From the NCBI GenBank assembly GCA_031290055.1, contig JAITOH010000045.1, positions 1-24,998 on the forward strand: a stretch of DNA of 24,998 nt. Direction: 5' to 3'. This document shows positions 15,769-24,259 of this stretch, one piece after another. This DNA comes from Endomicrobium sp. (GTDB lineage: Bacteria > Elusimicrobiota > Endomicrobiia > Endomicrobiales > Endomicrobiaceae). Each line of letters opens with the position of its first letter. The first letter of the stretch is position 1. The translations under genes and the position numbers were made by a program. A model generated the notes under the pieces. It saw nothing but the letters and a program-made list of their open reading frames with translations, was not told the DNA's origin and searched no databases.

Positions 15769-16911
15769 ATGACTATAGATCAGGAAATTATAGATATAAG
15801 AAGGCATTTGCATAAGAATCCAGAACTTAGTGGTAATGAATTTAAAACAGCAAAATTTATTGAGTCAAAACTTAAAGGGTTAAAAATATTGTGTAAGTGC
15901 ATAGGAAAAACTGGGGTAATAGGTACATTAAAGTGTGCAAAATTTGGGAAAACAATAGCGCTAAGGGCTGATATGGATGCTTTGCCCATATACGAAGGCA
16001 ATAATGTTGAGTATAGATCCAAAAAAACAGGGATTATGCATGCTTGTGGACATGATGGACATGTATCAATAGTGCTAGGTGTAGCAATGTTGTTGCAAAA
16101 AAAGAATGAGTTAAGTGGTAATATTAGATTTATTTTTCAACCGAGCGAAGAAACTTCAGAAGGTGCAAAAATTATGATAAAAAACGGGGCTTTAAGAGAA
16201 CCTGATGTGGATTTTATTTTAGGAACACACGTAAATCCGTGGATAAAATCAAATAAAATTGGTTTAAAATTTGGAGCAATGATGGCGGCTGTTGATGAGT
16301 TAAAGATAGAAATTATTGGTGAAATAGCACATGGTGCCTATCCTCATAAAGGGAAAGATGCTATAGTTGCCTCATCCGGGTTAATTAATATGATTCAATG
16401 TATCATTTCTAGAGAACTTAACCCGTTGGAAAATGCTGTTATAACTTTCGGTAAAATTGAAGGTGGTAATGCATACAACGTAATATGTAAAAAAGTGAAA
16501 GTATGTGGTACGATTAGAACTTTTAATAAAAAAACAAGAAATTTTATAAAATCAAGTATTTCTAAAAAATTGAAAGCTGTAGAAATGGCTTATGGTGTTA
16601 AGTGCATTATTGATTATAATGAAATAGGAACTCTTTTAGTTAATACTTACAAAATTACAAAGGCTTGTGTTAAAACAGCTGAAAAATTTTATGGAAAGGA
16701 TAATGTTGAAATATTGGAGAAACCATCTATGGGAGGAGAAGATTTCGCTGAGTACTTAAAAATAATACCAGGTAATTTTATCTACGTAGGCACTTCTAAA
16801 AACAAATATACATCATATCCTTGGCACCACACCAATTTTAATATTGATGAATCTGCTTTGCCGAAAGCTGCAAAGTACATTGCATACACCATAAACGAAC
16901 TTCTTAAATAG
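15769..16911 (+). CDS. M20D-family metal-dependent amidohydrolase
   Basis: This 380-residue zinc peptidase-like enzyme cuts an amide bond in a small molecule; the family includes hippurate hydrolases, IAA-amino acid hydrolases and N-acetyldiaminopimelate deacetylases. It opens with IRRHLHKNPELSGNEFKTA. Metal-site motifs are LRADMDALP (65-73), MHACGHDGH (90-98), FQPSEET (123-129), GTHV (152-155), GGEDFAEYL (about 329-337) and HHTNF (about 356-360). AHGAYPHKGKDAI (190s) is the dimerisation-domain motif. All metal ligands are in place. The substrate cannot be told from sequence; a diaminopimelate route is one possibility. The gap of 100 bases on the 5' side shows no gene and the ribosome-binding site is weak. 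Confidence 0.88.
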   Translation: MTIDQEIIDIRRHLHKNPELSGNEFKTAKFIESKLKGLKILCKCIGKTGVIGTLKCAKFGKTIALRADMDALPIYEGNNVEYRSKKTGIMHACGHDGHVSIVLGVAMLLQKKNELSGNIRFIFQPSEETSEGAKIMIKNGALREPDVDFILGTHVNPWIKSNKIGLKFGAMMAAVDELKIEIIGEIAHGAYPHKGKDAIVASSGLINMIQCIISRELNPLENAVITFGKIEGGNAYNVICKKVKVCGTIRTFNKKTRNFIKSSISKKLKAVEMAYGVKCIIDYNEIGTLLVNTYKITKACVKTAEKFYGKDNVEILEKPSMGGEDFAEYLKIIPGNFIYVGTSKNKYTSYPWHHTNFNIDESALPKAAKYIAYTINELLK

Positions 16912-17078
16912 CTACAATTTTATTTTAGATGTAAAAGTTGTTTTATCTGGTTTGATTAATGTGCTTGTTGTGCGTTTTAGTGCTTTTTATGGTTAGTTAG
17001 CGAATTTAACATCGATTAACATTTCATTATTTGGTATCTTTGTTACTTTATTGCGTGGAGTTTAATGTGAATTTAAAT

Positions 17079-17084
17079 GGAGGG
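17079..17084 (+). promoter_or_regulatory. Strong Shine-Dalgarno that fixes the nrdJ start
   Basis: GGAGGG directly precedes ATGATG (17085-17090). The second ATG has the better spacing. A frame reaching back to TTG 17031 would add 19 residues of poor quality. The gap 16912-17078 holds no gene and no recognisable cobalamin riboswitch. Confidence 0.8.
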
Positions 17085-17087
17085 ATG

Positions 17088-19403
17088 ATGAAAATTGATA
17101 TTGCACAAGATATGAAAAAAAAAATAATTTCTAAAAATAGGGCTAAATTATGTAAAAATGGAATGGTTGTTCTTAGAAAAAGATATTTGAAGAAAAATGA
17201 AAAAGGAGATTTAATTGAAACACCTGAGGATTTATTTTATAGAGTTGCAGAAAATATTGCTCAAGCGGATAGAATCTACGATAAAAACGTTGGCATTTTT
17301 GAATTGATTAAGGAATTTTACCTCATAATGTCTTCTTTAGAATTTTTACCTAATTCACCTACTTTAATGAATGCAGGCAGAGATCTTCAGCAACTTTCCG
17401 CATGTTTTGTTTTGCCAATAGATGATTCTATGGATTCAATTTTTGAAACATTAAAAAACACTGCAATTATACATAAATCTGGCGGAGGAACAGGATTCTC
17501 ATTTTCAAAATTGCGCCCAAAAAATGATACAGTAAAAACCACAAATGGGGTTTCTTCTGGTCCAGTGTCCTTTATGCAAGTTTTTAATGCTGCTACTGAA
17601 GCTGTTAAACAAGGTGGCACGAGACGTGGAGCGAACATTGGAATATTAAGAGTTGACCATCCAGATATTTTAGATTTTATAACTTGTAAAGATGGAAGCA
17701 ATAACTTGAACAATTTTAACATATCAGTTGCAGTTACAGAAAAATTTATGAATGCAGTGGGGAGAAATGAAGATTATAGTCTTTGCAACCCTAGAAATAA
17801 CCAAATAACAGGTAGTTTAAATGCGAGAGAAGTTTTTAGTAGAATAGTTGTTCAAGCGTGGAAGAATGGTGAGCCTGGTATAATTTTTATTGATGAAATA
17901 AACAGTAAAAATCCTATATCATGTATGGGCGTGATAGAGTCTACGAATCCATGCGGTGAACAGCCTCTTCTTCCTTATGAGTCTTGCAATTTGGGTTCAA
18001 TAAATCTTGGACGTTTTGTAAAAAATAATAATGTGGATTGGGAAAAGCTTGCAAAAACTGTGGATACTGCAGTTCATTTTCTTGATAATGTTATAGATTT
18101 AAATATATATCCTTTACATAAAATTTCTGAAACTACTCGTGCTAACAGAAAAATAGGTCTTGGAGTTATGGGCTGGGCGGATTTGCTTTTATATTTAGGT
18201 ATATCTTATGGATCTACAGATTCATTGATTCTTGCTGAAAAAATTATGAAATTTATTCAATTAGAATCTCATAAAGCTTCTGAGCGACTTGCGCTTAAAA
18301 GAGGAGCTTTCCCAAATTTTGAACGAAGTATTTATGCAAAAGGAAGTCTTATAAGGAACGCTACGGTTACCACAATCGCCCCAACTGGAACAATTGGAAT
18401 AATAGCTTCTGCTTCAGGTGGAATTGAGCCTATTTTTGCACTCATTTATAAAAGAGCAGAGTGCCTTGATGGTGAAGAATTGTACGAAATAAATCCGTAT
18501 TTTGAAAAACTAGCAAAAGAGTATGGTTTTTATTCGCATGAACTTATGGATAAAATAGCAGAAAAAGGAAGCGTATATGGAATTACAGAAATTCCAGAAA
18601 AAATAAGAAAAATTTTTATGTCTTCTCATGATATTACACCTGAGGAGCACGTAAGAATGCAAGCAGCTTTTCAAAAATTTACTGATAATGCTGTTTCAAA
18701 AACCGTAAATTTCCCGAGTTCTGCCACGAAAGAAGATGTAGAGAAGGTTTTTATTCTCTCGCATAAAATGGGATGTAAAGGCATAACTGTTTATCGAAAT
18801 GAAAGCAGGCCAGCTCAGGTATTAAATCTTGCTTACAAAAAAGAAAAGCAACTTTATGAAGCGTTATTAGAAAAAAAACCAAGAACTCGTCCAAAGAAAA
18901 CGACGGGGTTTACTTTTTTAATGAATACTGGATGTGGTAAAATGTATGTTACAGTAAATGAAGATAGCGTAGGTGCATGTGAAGTTTTTACACAACTTGG
19001 TAAATCTGGAGGGTGTACTTCATCGCAATCCGAAGCTATTAGTCGTTTAGTTTCTTTAGCTTTTCGTTCGGGGATTGATCAATATTCTATTATAAAACAA
19101 CTGAAGGGCATAAGGTGTCCTTCACCTGCTTTGGTGGAAAATAGTGTAGTTTTGTCGTGTGCAGATGCAGTTGCAAAAGCATTGGAAGCATATAATAAAG
19201 AGAAAACATTACCAACATTTTTAAAGCGTGATTTATCTGTTTCGCATACTTGTGCTAAAAAATGTGAAGAAAAACAATATACTTCTAATTCTAGCGAGAA
19301 TTTATTCGGAGCTTGTCCACAATGTCCGGAATGTTATGAAATGCTAATTTTTTCAGAAGGATGTGTTACTTGTTGTTCATGTGGTTATTCTAGGTGTTTT
19401 TGA
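17088..19403 (+). CDS. nrdJ: Adenosylcobalamin-dependent (class II) ribonucleotide reductase
   Basis: NrdJ reduces ribonucleotides to deoxyribonucleotides using a radical from vitamin B12. From ATG 17088 it has 771 residues. ETPEDLFYRVA (44-54) is the family start. The active-site cysteines are Cys106 (in LSACFVLP), Cys289 in NPCGEQPL (287-294, with the conserved Asn and Glu), and Cys300 in YESCNLGSINL. KSGGGTGFSFSKLRPK (130-145) and GGTRRGANIGIL (176-187) are typical. The C-terminal zinc-ribbon-like tail has CPQCPEC, CVTCCSCG and a final cysteine, suited to reducing the active site. There is no ATP-cone. Use of B12 implies a cobalamin supply. It lies 46 bases before dcd. Confidence 0.96.
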   Translation: MKIDIAQDMKKKIISKNRAKLCKNGMVVLRKRYLKKNEKGDLIETPEDLFYRVAENIAQADRIYDKNVGIFELIKEFYLIMSSLEFLPNSPTLMNAGRDLQQLSACFVLPIDDSMDSIFETLKNTAIIHKSGGGTGFSFSKLRPKNDTVKTTNGVSSGPVSFMQVFNAATEAVKQGGTRRGANIGILRVDHPDILDFITCKDGSNNLNNFNISVAVTEKFMNAVGRNEDYSLCNPRNNQITGSLNAREVFSRIVVQAWKNGEPGIIFIDEINSKNPISCMGVIESTNPCGEQPLLPYESCNLGSINLGRFVKNNNVDWEKLAKTVDTAVHFLDNVIDLNIYPLHKISETTRANRKIGLGVMGWADLLLYLGISYGSTDSLILAEKIMKFIQLESHKASERLALKRGAFPNFERSIYAKGSLIRNATVTTIAPTGTIGIIASASGGIEPIFALIYKRAECLDGEELYEINPYFEKLAKEYGFYSHELMDKIAEKGSVYGITEIPEKIRKIFMSSHDITPEEHVRMQAAFQKFTDNAVSKTVNFPSSATKEDVEKVFILSHKMGCKGITVYRNESRPAQVLNLAYKKEKQLYEALLEKKPRTRPKKTTGFTFLMNTGCGKMYVTVNEDSVGACEVFTQLGKSGGCTSSQSEAISRLVSLAFRSGIDQYSIIKQLKGIRCPSPALVENSVVLSCADAVAKALEAYNKEKTLPTFLKRDLSVSHTCAKKCEEKQYTSNSSENLFGACPQCPECYEMLIFSEGCVTCCSCGYSRCF

Positions 19404-19449
19404 TTTTAAAGATTTGCAATAAAATTGATAATAGGTATAAGAAAATTCA

Positions 19450-19998
19450 ATGGTAAAAAATGATAAATGGATAAAAAGAATGGCCATTGAGCGTGATATG
19501 ATAAGTCCATTCGAACTTAAACAAGTTAGAAACGGTAAAATTTCTTTTGGAACATCTTCCTATGGATATGATGTGCGTCTTTCCAGTGAATTTATGGTTA
19601 TAAAGAAAAAAGGTATAGTTATTGATCCTAAGTCAACTAATGGGTTGTTTGAGCGCATAATTGTAAAAGATCATATAGAAATTTTGCCGAATTCTGTGAT
19701 CTTAGGCAAAACAATAGAATATTTTAAAATTCCGAGAAATATTATCACGATTGCGTTTGGAAAATCAACTTATTCTCGCTGTGGAATTTTTGTAAATATT
19801 ACCCCATTTGAACCGGAATGGGAGGGATATGTTACTATTTCTATATCAAACCCAACTTCTGTTCCAGCAAAAATCTACGTAAATGAGGGGATTGCACAAG
19901 TTTTATTTTTGGAGGCAAGTGAAGCTTGTGATGTGTCTTACGCTAATAGAAGTGGAAAGTATCAGGCACAAAAAAACATAACTCCTGCAAAAATTTGA
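19450..19998 (+). CDS. dcd: dCTP deaminase family protein, catalytic Glu replaced
   Basis: Dcd turns dCTP into dUTP, the first step towards dTTP. The 182-residue protein has the family length. [12 protein letters not shown] (37-48) and [11 protein letters not shown] (104-114, with Ser106 and Arg110 matching E. coli Ser111 and Arg115) are present, as is EPEWEGYVT (121-129) and the tail [13 protein letters not shown] (170-182). The residue aligned with E. coli catalytic Glu138 (in VLEFYN) is Ser131 in TISISN, so the normal general base is missing. The reading is clean (ATT TCT ATA TCA). Either the enzyme uses another base or it is impaired. It follows nrdJ, which fits a shared role in deoxynucleotide supply. 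Confidence 0.88.
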   Translation: MVKNDKWIKRMAIERDMISPFELKQVRNGKISFGTSSYGYDVRLSSEFMVIKKKGIVIDPKSTNGLFERIIVKDHIEILPNSVILGKTIEYFKIPRNIITIAFGKSTYSRCGIFVNITPFEPEWEGYVTISISNPTSVPAKIYVNEGIAQVLFLEASEACDVSYANRSGKYQAQKNITPAKI

Positions 19999-20008
19999 TA
20001 CAATTGAG

Positions 20009-20036
20009 TTGGTGTAGAAATTAATAGTTTTATGAT
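20009..20036 (+). promoter_or_regulatory. Candidate promoter for guaA-pstSCAB
   Basis: TTGGTG (20009-20014) and TATGAT (20031-20036) are 16 bases apart, 63 bases before the guaA ATG. The gap 19999-20098 has no gene. No PhoB-type direct repeats are obvious. Confidence 0.35.
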
Positions 20037-20087
20037 ACTAATCTCATATTTTTTAAAGTGAGTAAAATTTGTAAGAAATAAAAACTT

Positions 20088-20093
20088 AAGAGG
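20088..20093 (+). promoter_or_regulatory. Shine-Dalgarno that fixes the guaA start
   Basis: AAGAGG lies 5 bases before ATG 20099. An in-frame GTG at 20093 overlaps this site and is unlikely to be the start. Confidence 0.7.
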
Positions 20094-20098
20094 TGAAA

Positions 20099-21628
20099 AT
20101 GATTTTAGTGTTGGATTTTGGCTCGCAGTATACACAGTTAATTGCGAGACGTGTAAGAGAAGAAAAAGTATATTGTGAGATACATCCTGGAGTTGCGCCA
20201 CTAAAATCTTTTCCGGAAATTAAAATTTTAAAGGGTATAATTCTTTCAGGAAGCTACGGAAGTGTTTATTCTAAAGATTCTGTTTGGCCTGATTCTAAAA
20301 TTTGGGGAATTGGGGTGCCTATTTTGGGAATATGTTATGGCATGCAACTCATAGCGGAGTATTTTGGAGGTGAAGTTACACCTTCTAGATGTAGAGAATT
20401 TGGGATTGTAAACGTAGACATAGACTGCAAATGCCACTTGTTTGATGGACTTGGATTTAAGGAAACTTTGTGGATGAGTCATGGGGACAAACTTTCTAAA
20501 CTTCCAAAAGATTTTAGAATAACGGCAAAATCTGAAAATTCACCTTACGCAGCCATTGACAGTGAAGCTAGGAATATATATGGTGTTCAGTTCCATCCAG
20601 AGGTGAAACATTCAGTCAATGGTAGAAAAATTCTTCAAAACTTTATATTTAAAATATGTGGCTCTAAACGTGACTGGACTATGAGGTCTTATATTGTCGA
20701 TGAAATTAAGAAGATTCAAGAACGAATTGGGGAAAGCAAAGTTTTATGTGCTCTTTCAGGTGGAGTTGACTCTTATGTTGCAGCCATAATGCTTAATAGG
20801 GCAATAGGTAAACGGCTTTTATGCGTTTACGTTGATCATGGGTTTCAAAAATTTGGAGAAACAAAAAGAATTCGTGAAATATTTTGTAAAGAATTTGGTG
20901 AAAATCTCATTGTAGTTGACGCGAAAAAAATATTTTTATCTAAACTTAAAGGTATAATTGATCCTGAAAAAAAAAGAAAAATTATAGGACATACTTTTAT
21001 AGAAGTTTTTAATAAAGAAGCCAGAAAATTTAAAGATATAAATTTTCTTTTGCAAGGAACAATATACCCAGACGTTATAGAGAGTATTTCTGTAAAGGGT
21101 TCAAAGGTAGCTATTAAAAGTCATCACAACGTTGCTGGACTTCCAAGAAAAATGAAAATGAAACTTATTGAACCTTTAAAATTTTTATTTAAAGACGAAG
21201 TGAGGGCTTTGGGCCGAGAACTTAAAATCTCAGAAGAAATTATAAATAGACAACCATTTCCAGGACCTGGACTTGCAGTTAGAGTGCTAGGTTATGTAAC
21301 TGAAGAAAAATTAAATATTTTAAAAGTAGCTGATAACATAGTGACGGAAGAAATAAAGAAAGCTAAATTGTATGAGAAGATATGGCAATCTTTTGCCGTA
21401 ATACTACCAATTAGGACTGTAGGAGTTATGGGAGATGCTAGAACTTATGAGTATGTAATTGCCATAAGAGCCGTAAATTCTGAAGATGCAATGACGGCAG
21501 ACTGGGTAAAACTTCCCTATGAAGTGCTTAGTAGAATATCTTCACGTGTTACAAATGAAGTTAAAGGTGTAAACAGAGTAGTTTATGATATTTCCAATAA
21601 GCCACCGTCAACTATTGAGTGGGAATAA
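20099..21628 (+). CDS. guaA: GMP synthase (glutamine-hydrolysing)
   Basis: GuaA converts XMP to GMP with ATP and glutamine. From ATG 20099 it has 509 residues. The amidotransferase domain starts MILVLDFGSQYTQLIARRVR, has the nucleophile elbow GICYGMQL (catalytic Cys) and QFHPEV with the His and Glu of the triad. The loop LSGSYGSVYS differs from the usual LSGGPxSVY. The ATP pyrophosphatase domain has ALSGGVDS and the XMP-binding tail QPFPGPGLAVRVLG, ending SKPPSTIEWE-like (NKPPSTIEWE), the standard GuaA terminus. It ends TAATG, overlapping the pstS ATG by one base. Together with Hpt this gives the cell both salvage and de novo GMP. Confidence 0.96.
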   Translation: MILVLDFGSQYTQLIARRVREEKVYCEIHPGVAPLKSFPEIKILKGIILSGSYGSVYSKDSVWPDSKIWGIGVPILGICYGMQLIAEYFGGEVTPSRCREFGIVNVDIDCKCHLFDGLGFKETLWMSHGDKLSKLPKDFRITAKSENSPYAAIDSEARNIYGVQFHPEVKHSVNGRKILQNFIFKICGSKRDWTMRSYIVDEIKKIQERIGESKVLCALSGGVDSYVAAIMLNRAIGKRLLCVYVDHGFQKFGETKRIREIFCKEFGENLIVVDAKKIFLSKLKGIIDPEKKRKIIGHTFIEVFNKEARKFKDINFLLQGTIYPDVIESISVKGSKVAIKSHHNVAGLPRKMKMKLIEPLKFLFKDEVRALGRELKISEEIINRQPFPGPGLAVRVLGYVTEEKLNILKVADNIVTEEIKKAKLYEKIWQSFAVILPIRTVGVMGDARTYEYVIAIRAVNSEDAMTADWVKLPYEVLSRISSRVTNEVKGVNRVVYDISNKPPSTIEWE

Positions 21629-22515
21629 TGAAATTATCTAATTTTACTATTTATATGGTGGTTGTTTTAGTATTTTTGTCTTTGTTTACCTGTGCAAAGA
21701 TGCAGCAAAAAAACAAAAAACACATAAAGCGCACTTTATGTATGCAAATAAAAGGTTCAGATACTATTGTAACCTTAGTCCAAGCATTGACAGAAAATTT
21801 CGTCAAACAGAATCCGTCACTTAATGTAAGTGTTACTGGTGGAGGATCTGGTACAGGTTTTGCTTCTTTGATAAACGGAACATGCGATGTTGTTATGTCT
21901 TCTCGTGAAATAGATGAAAGAGAGAAAAAATTAGCAAAAAATAGACATATAGTTCCTACTGAGTTTAAGATTGGACTCGATGGACTTGCAGTAGTTGTGA
22001 ATAAGAATAATCCTGTAGATAAGTTGACTATAGAACAGCTAGGAAATATTTTTATGGCAAAAATTACAAACTGGAAAGTATTTGGTTGGGTAAATAAAAA
22101 AATAGTGATTCTTTCAAGAGAAAGTAATTCTGGAACACATATGTTTTTTAAAGCTCATGTATTAAGAAATAGTGTTAGAAATGCTAATGATGAATTTGCT
22201 GTTCAATCGCTCATGATGCCTTCTTCACAAGCTATATACGATGAAGTCTTACAAAATTCAAATGCTGTAGGATACGTTGGTATGGGCTTTACAAATGAAA
22301 AAATAAAAACTATTTCGGTTGCTGTGAATAAAATTAGTGATTATGTTTATCCTACACGTGAGAGTGTTACAAACGGCACTTATCCCATTTCGAGAATTTT
22401 GTATCTCTATACAAATGGTAAGCCGCAAGGTATAGTAAAGATGTTTATAGATTATGCCATATCTGATATTGGGCAAAAAATCGTATTAGAAGCCGATTTT
22501 GTGCCTATAAAATAG
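21628..22515 (+). CDS. pstS: Phosphate ABC transporter, phosphate-binding protein
   Basis: PstS captures phosphate outside the inner membrane and hands it to PstC/PstA. The 295-residue protein starts with a hydrophobic signal segment (about 6-22) followed by Cys23 in LFTCAK, a poor lipobox because Thr stands before the Cys; it may be a lipoprotein or a cleaved secreted protein. Mature-part motifs for phosphate binding are KGSDTIV (about 42-48), TGGGSGTGFASLINGTCDVV and SRESNSGTH, all typical of PstS/SphX. It overlaps guaA by one base, so it is coupled to guaA and no separate promoter is obvious. The next gene, pstC, follows after 23 bases. Confidence 0.93.
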   Translation: MKLSNFTIYMVVVLVFLSLFTCAKMQQKNKKHIKRTLCMQIKGSDTIVTLVQALTENFVKQNPSLNVSVTGGGSGTGFASLINGTCDVVMSSREIDEREKKLAKNRHIVPTEFKIGLDGLAVVVNKNNPVDKLTIEQLGNIFMAKITNWKVFGWVNKKIVILSRESNSGTHMFFKAHVLRNSVRNANDEFAVQSLMMPSSQAIYDEVLQNSNAVGYVGMGFTNEKIKTISVAVNKISDYVYPTRESVTNGTYPISRILYLYTNGKPQGIVKMFIDYAISDIGQKIVLEADFVPIK

Positions 22516-22538
22516 TATAATGGGGTAGAATTTAGAAG

Positions 22539-23408
22539 ATGAGACTATCTATAGATACTATAGTTGAAGCAGTAATTTTTATATGTGGAATAATATCAGT
22601 TATTTTTGTTGTTTTGATCTTTGGCTTTTTATTCAAAGAGGGGTTTGATTTTTTAAAAGATTTTGGTATTTTAAGATTTGTTACTGGAAAATTTTGGTAT
22701 CCTTCTTCGAATCCTGCACTATTTGGGATTCTTCCTTTAGTTGTTGGCTCTCTTTTAGTAACATTTGGAGCATGCGCGGTAGCAATTCCTATTGGTGTTA
22801 TGGCTGCGCTTTATATTTCTGAAGTTGCTCCTAAAAATATGAGAGATATTTTAAAATCTTCAGTGGAACTTATGGCTGCAGTGCCAAGTGTTGTTGTGGG
22901 ATTTGTAGGCATGACCACTTTTGTTCCTGTTGTTAAGGTGTTTTTCAACGTACCTACAGGTCTTACAGCTTTTTCTGGATCAATAATGCTAGCATTTATG
23001 GCCATACCTACGATAGTAACAATATCAGAGGATGCAATACGTTCTGTTCCTTGGCAATATAAAGAAGGTGCGCTTGCTTTGGGAGCAACCAAGTGGCAAA
23101 CCTTAAGGAGGGTTGTATTAAAAGCAGCAATGCCTGGGATAATAGCAGCTATAATGCTTGGGATAGGAAGAGTGATAGGTGAAACTATGGCTGTTATGAT
23201 GATAACTGGAAATGCTGCCTGTATTCCAAATTCAATTTTTGAACCTGTAAGAACTATGACAGCAACTATAGCTGCTGAAATGGGCGAAACCGTAAAGGGT
23301 GGAACACATTATAAGGCATTATTTGCCATAGGACTTGTACTTTTTTTAATAACGTTTATTGTAAATTTTGTTGCGGATTTATTCCTTAGAAAAACTCAAA
23401 ACAGATGA
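22539..23408 (+). CDS. pstC: Phosphate ABC transporter permease PstC
   Basis: PstC is one of the two membrane subunits of the phosphate importer. The 289-residue protein has about six membrane helices. The PstC-typical stretch FWYPSSNPALFGILPLVVGS (49-68) and the EAA loop that contacts PstB, EGALALGATKWQTLRRVVL (about 177-195), followed by GIGRVIGETMAVMMITGN (about 208-225), are intact. It overlaps pstA by 4 bases (ATGA), so the two permeases are translated together. Confidence 0.95.
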   Translation: MRLSIDTIVEAVIFICGIISVIFVVLIFGFLFKEGFDFLKDFGILRFVTGKFWYPSSNPALFGILPLVVGSLLVTFGACAVAIPIGVMAALYISEVAPKNMRDILKSSVELMAAVPSVVVGFVGMTTFVPVVKVFFNVPTGLTAFSGSIMLAFMAIPTIVTISEDAIRSVPWQYKEGALALGATKWQTLRRVVLKAAMPGIIAAIMLGIGRVIGETMAVMMITGNAACIPNSIFEPVRTMTATIAAEMGETVKGGTHYKALFAIGLVLFLITFIVNFVADLFLRKTQNR

Positions 23409-24259
23409 TAAAATTAAATCCTAAGTCATCACAGAAACTTTCGTATTTTATTCTTTTTCTTGCAACTATTTTGGCTATTGCTCCAGTTATAATTATAGTT
23501 TTTATAATTGTAAAAAACGGGTTGTCAGCTATAACTTGGGAATTTTTGACATCTATGCCAAAAAATGGCATTCGTGAGGGAGGAATTCTTCCAGCAATAC
23601 TTGGTACTCTTTCAATAGTCGCATGTGCTATTATAATTACTCTTCCAATAGGCGTTTTTGCTGCTATATATTTAAATGAATATGCAAGAGACGACTTGTT
23701 CACTAGAGTTATAAAACTTGCTATTGTGAATTTAGCTGGTATTCCATCAGTTGTTTACGGATTGTTTGGGCTCGGGATTTTTGTTATGTTTTTAAGACTT
23801 GGGGTTTCTATTATTGCTGGAAGTCTTACTTTGTCTATAATGGAACTTCCTGTTATCATAACTACAGCACGTAGCGCACTGAACAATGTTCCTCATTCAT
23901 TTAGAGAAGCGAGTTTGTCTCTTGGCGTAAGTCGGTGGCAGACTATAAAATATGTGGTTCTTCCAAATGCAATCCCAGGAATTTTAACTGGTGCTGTACT
24001 GAGTATAGCTAGGATATCCGGTGAAACAGCACCTATTTTATTTACGGCTGTGGCATTTTATGTTCCGCGTTTACCTCATTCTATATTCGATCAAGTAATG
24101 GCCCTGCCCTATCATTTATATATTGTTTCAACTCAAATACCTTGCATGTCTAGAAAAGTTATATTTGGTACTGCACTCGTACTTTTGCTTTTGGTTTTAA
24201 CTGTGAATTTTGTTGCTATTGTCGCAAGAGTTTATTTTAGAAGACATAGAAAATGGTAG
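23405..24259 (+). CDS. pstA: Phosphate ABC transporter permease PstA
   Basis: PstA pairs with PstC to form the phosphate channel. The 284-residue protein has about six helices, the early GGILPAILGTLSIV segment (59-72), and the EAA loop REASLSLGVSRWQTIKYVVL (about 168-187) followed by GAVLSIARISGETAPILFTA (about 197-216), all typical of PstA. Its ATG overlaps pstC (ATGA), and its last 7 bases overlap the pstB start at 24253. The reading frame is complete. Confidence 0.95.
   Translation: MIKLNPKSSQKLSYFILFLATILAIAPVIIIVFIIVKNGLSAITWEFLTSMPKNGIREGGILPAILGTLSIVACAIIITLPIGVFAAIYLNEYARDDLFTRVIKLAIVNLAGIPSVVYGLFGLGIFVMFLRLGVSIIAGSLTLSIMELPVIITTARSALNNVPHSFREASLSLGVSRWQTIKYVVLPNAIPGILTGAVLSIARISGETAPILFTAVAFYVPRLPHSIFDQVMALPYHLYIVSTQIPCMSRKVIFGTALVLLLLVLTVNFVAIVARVYFRRHRKW

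Noticed and set aside
16912..17087. Cobalamin riboswitch before nrdJ
   Set aside because: No B12-box-like sequence or supporting stems could be found by eye.
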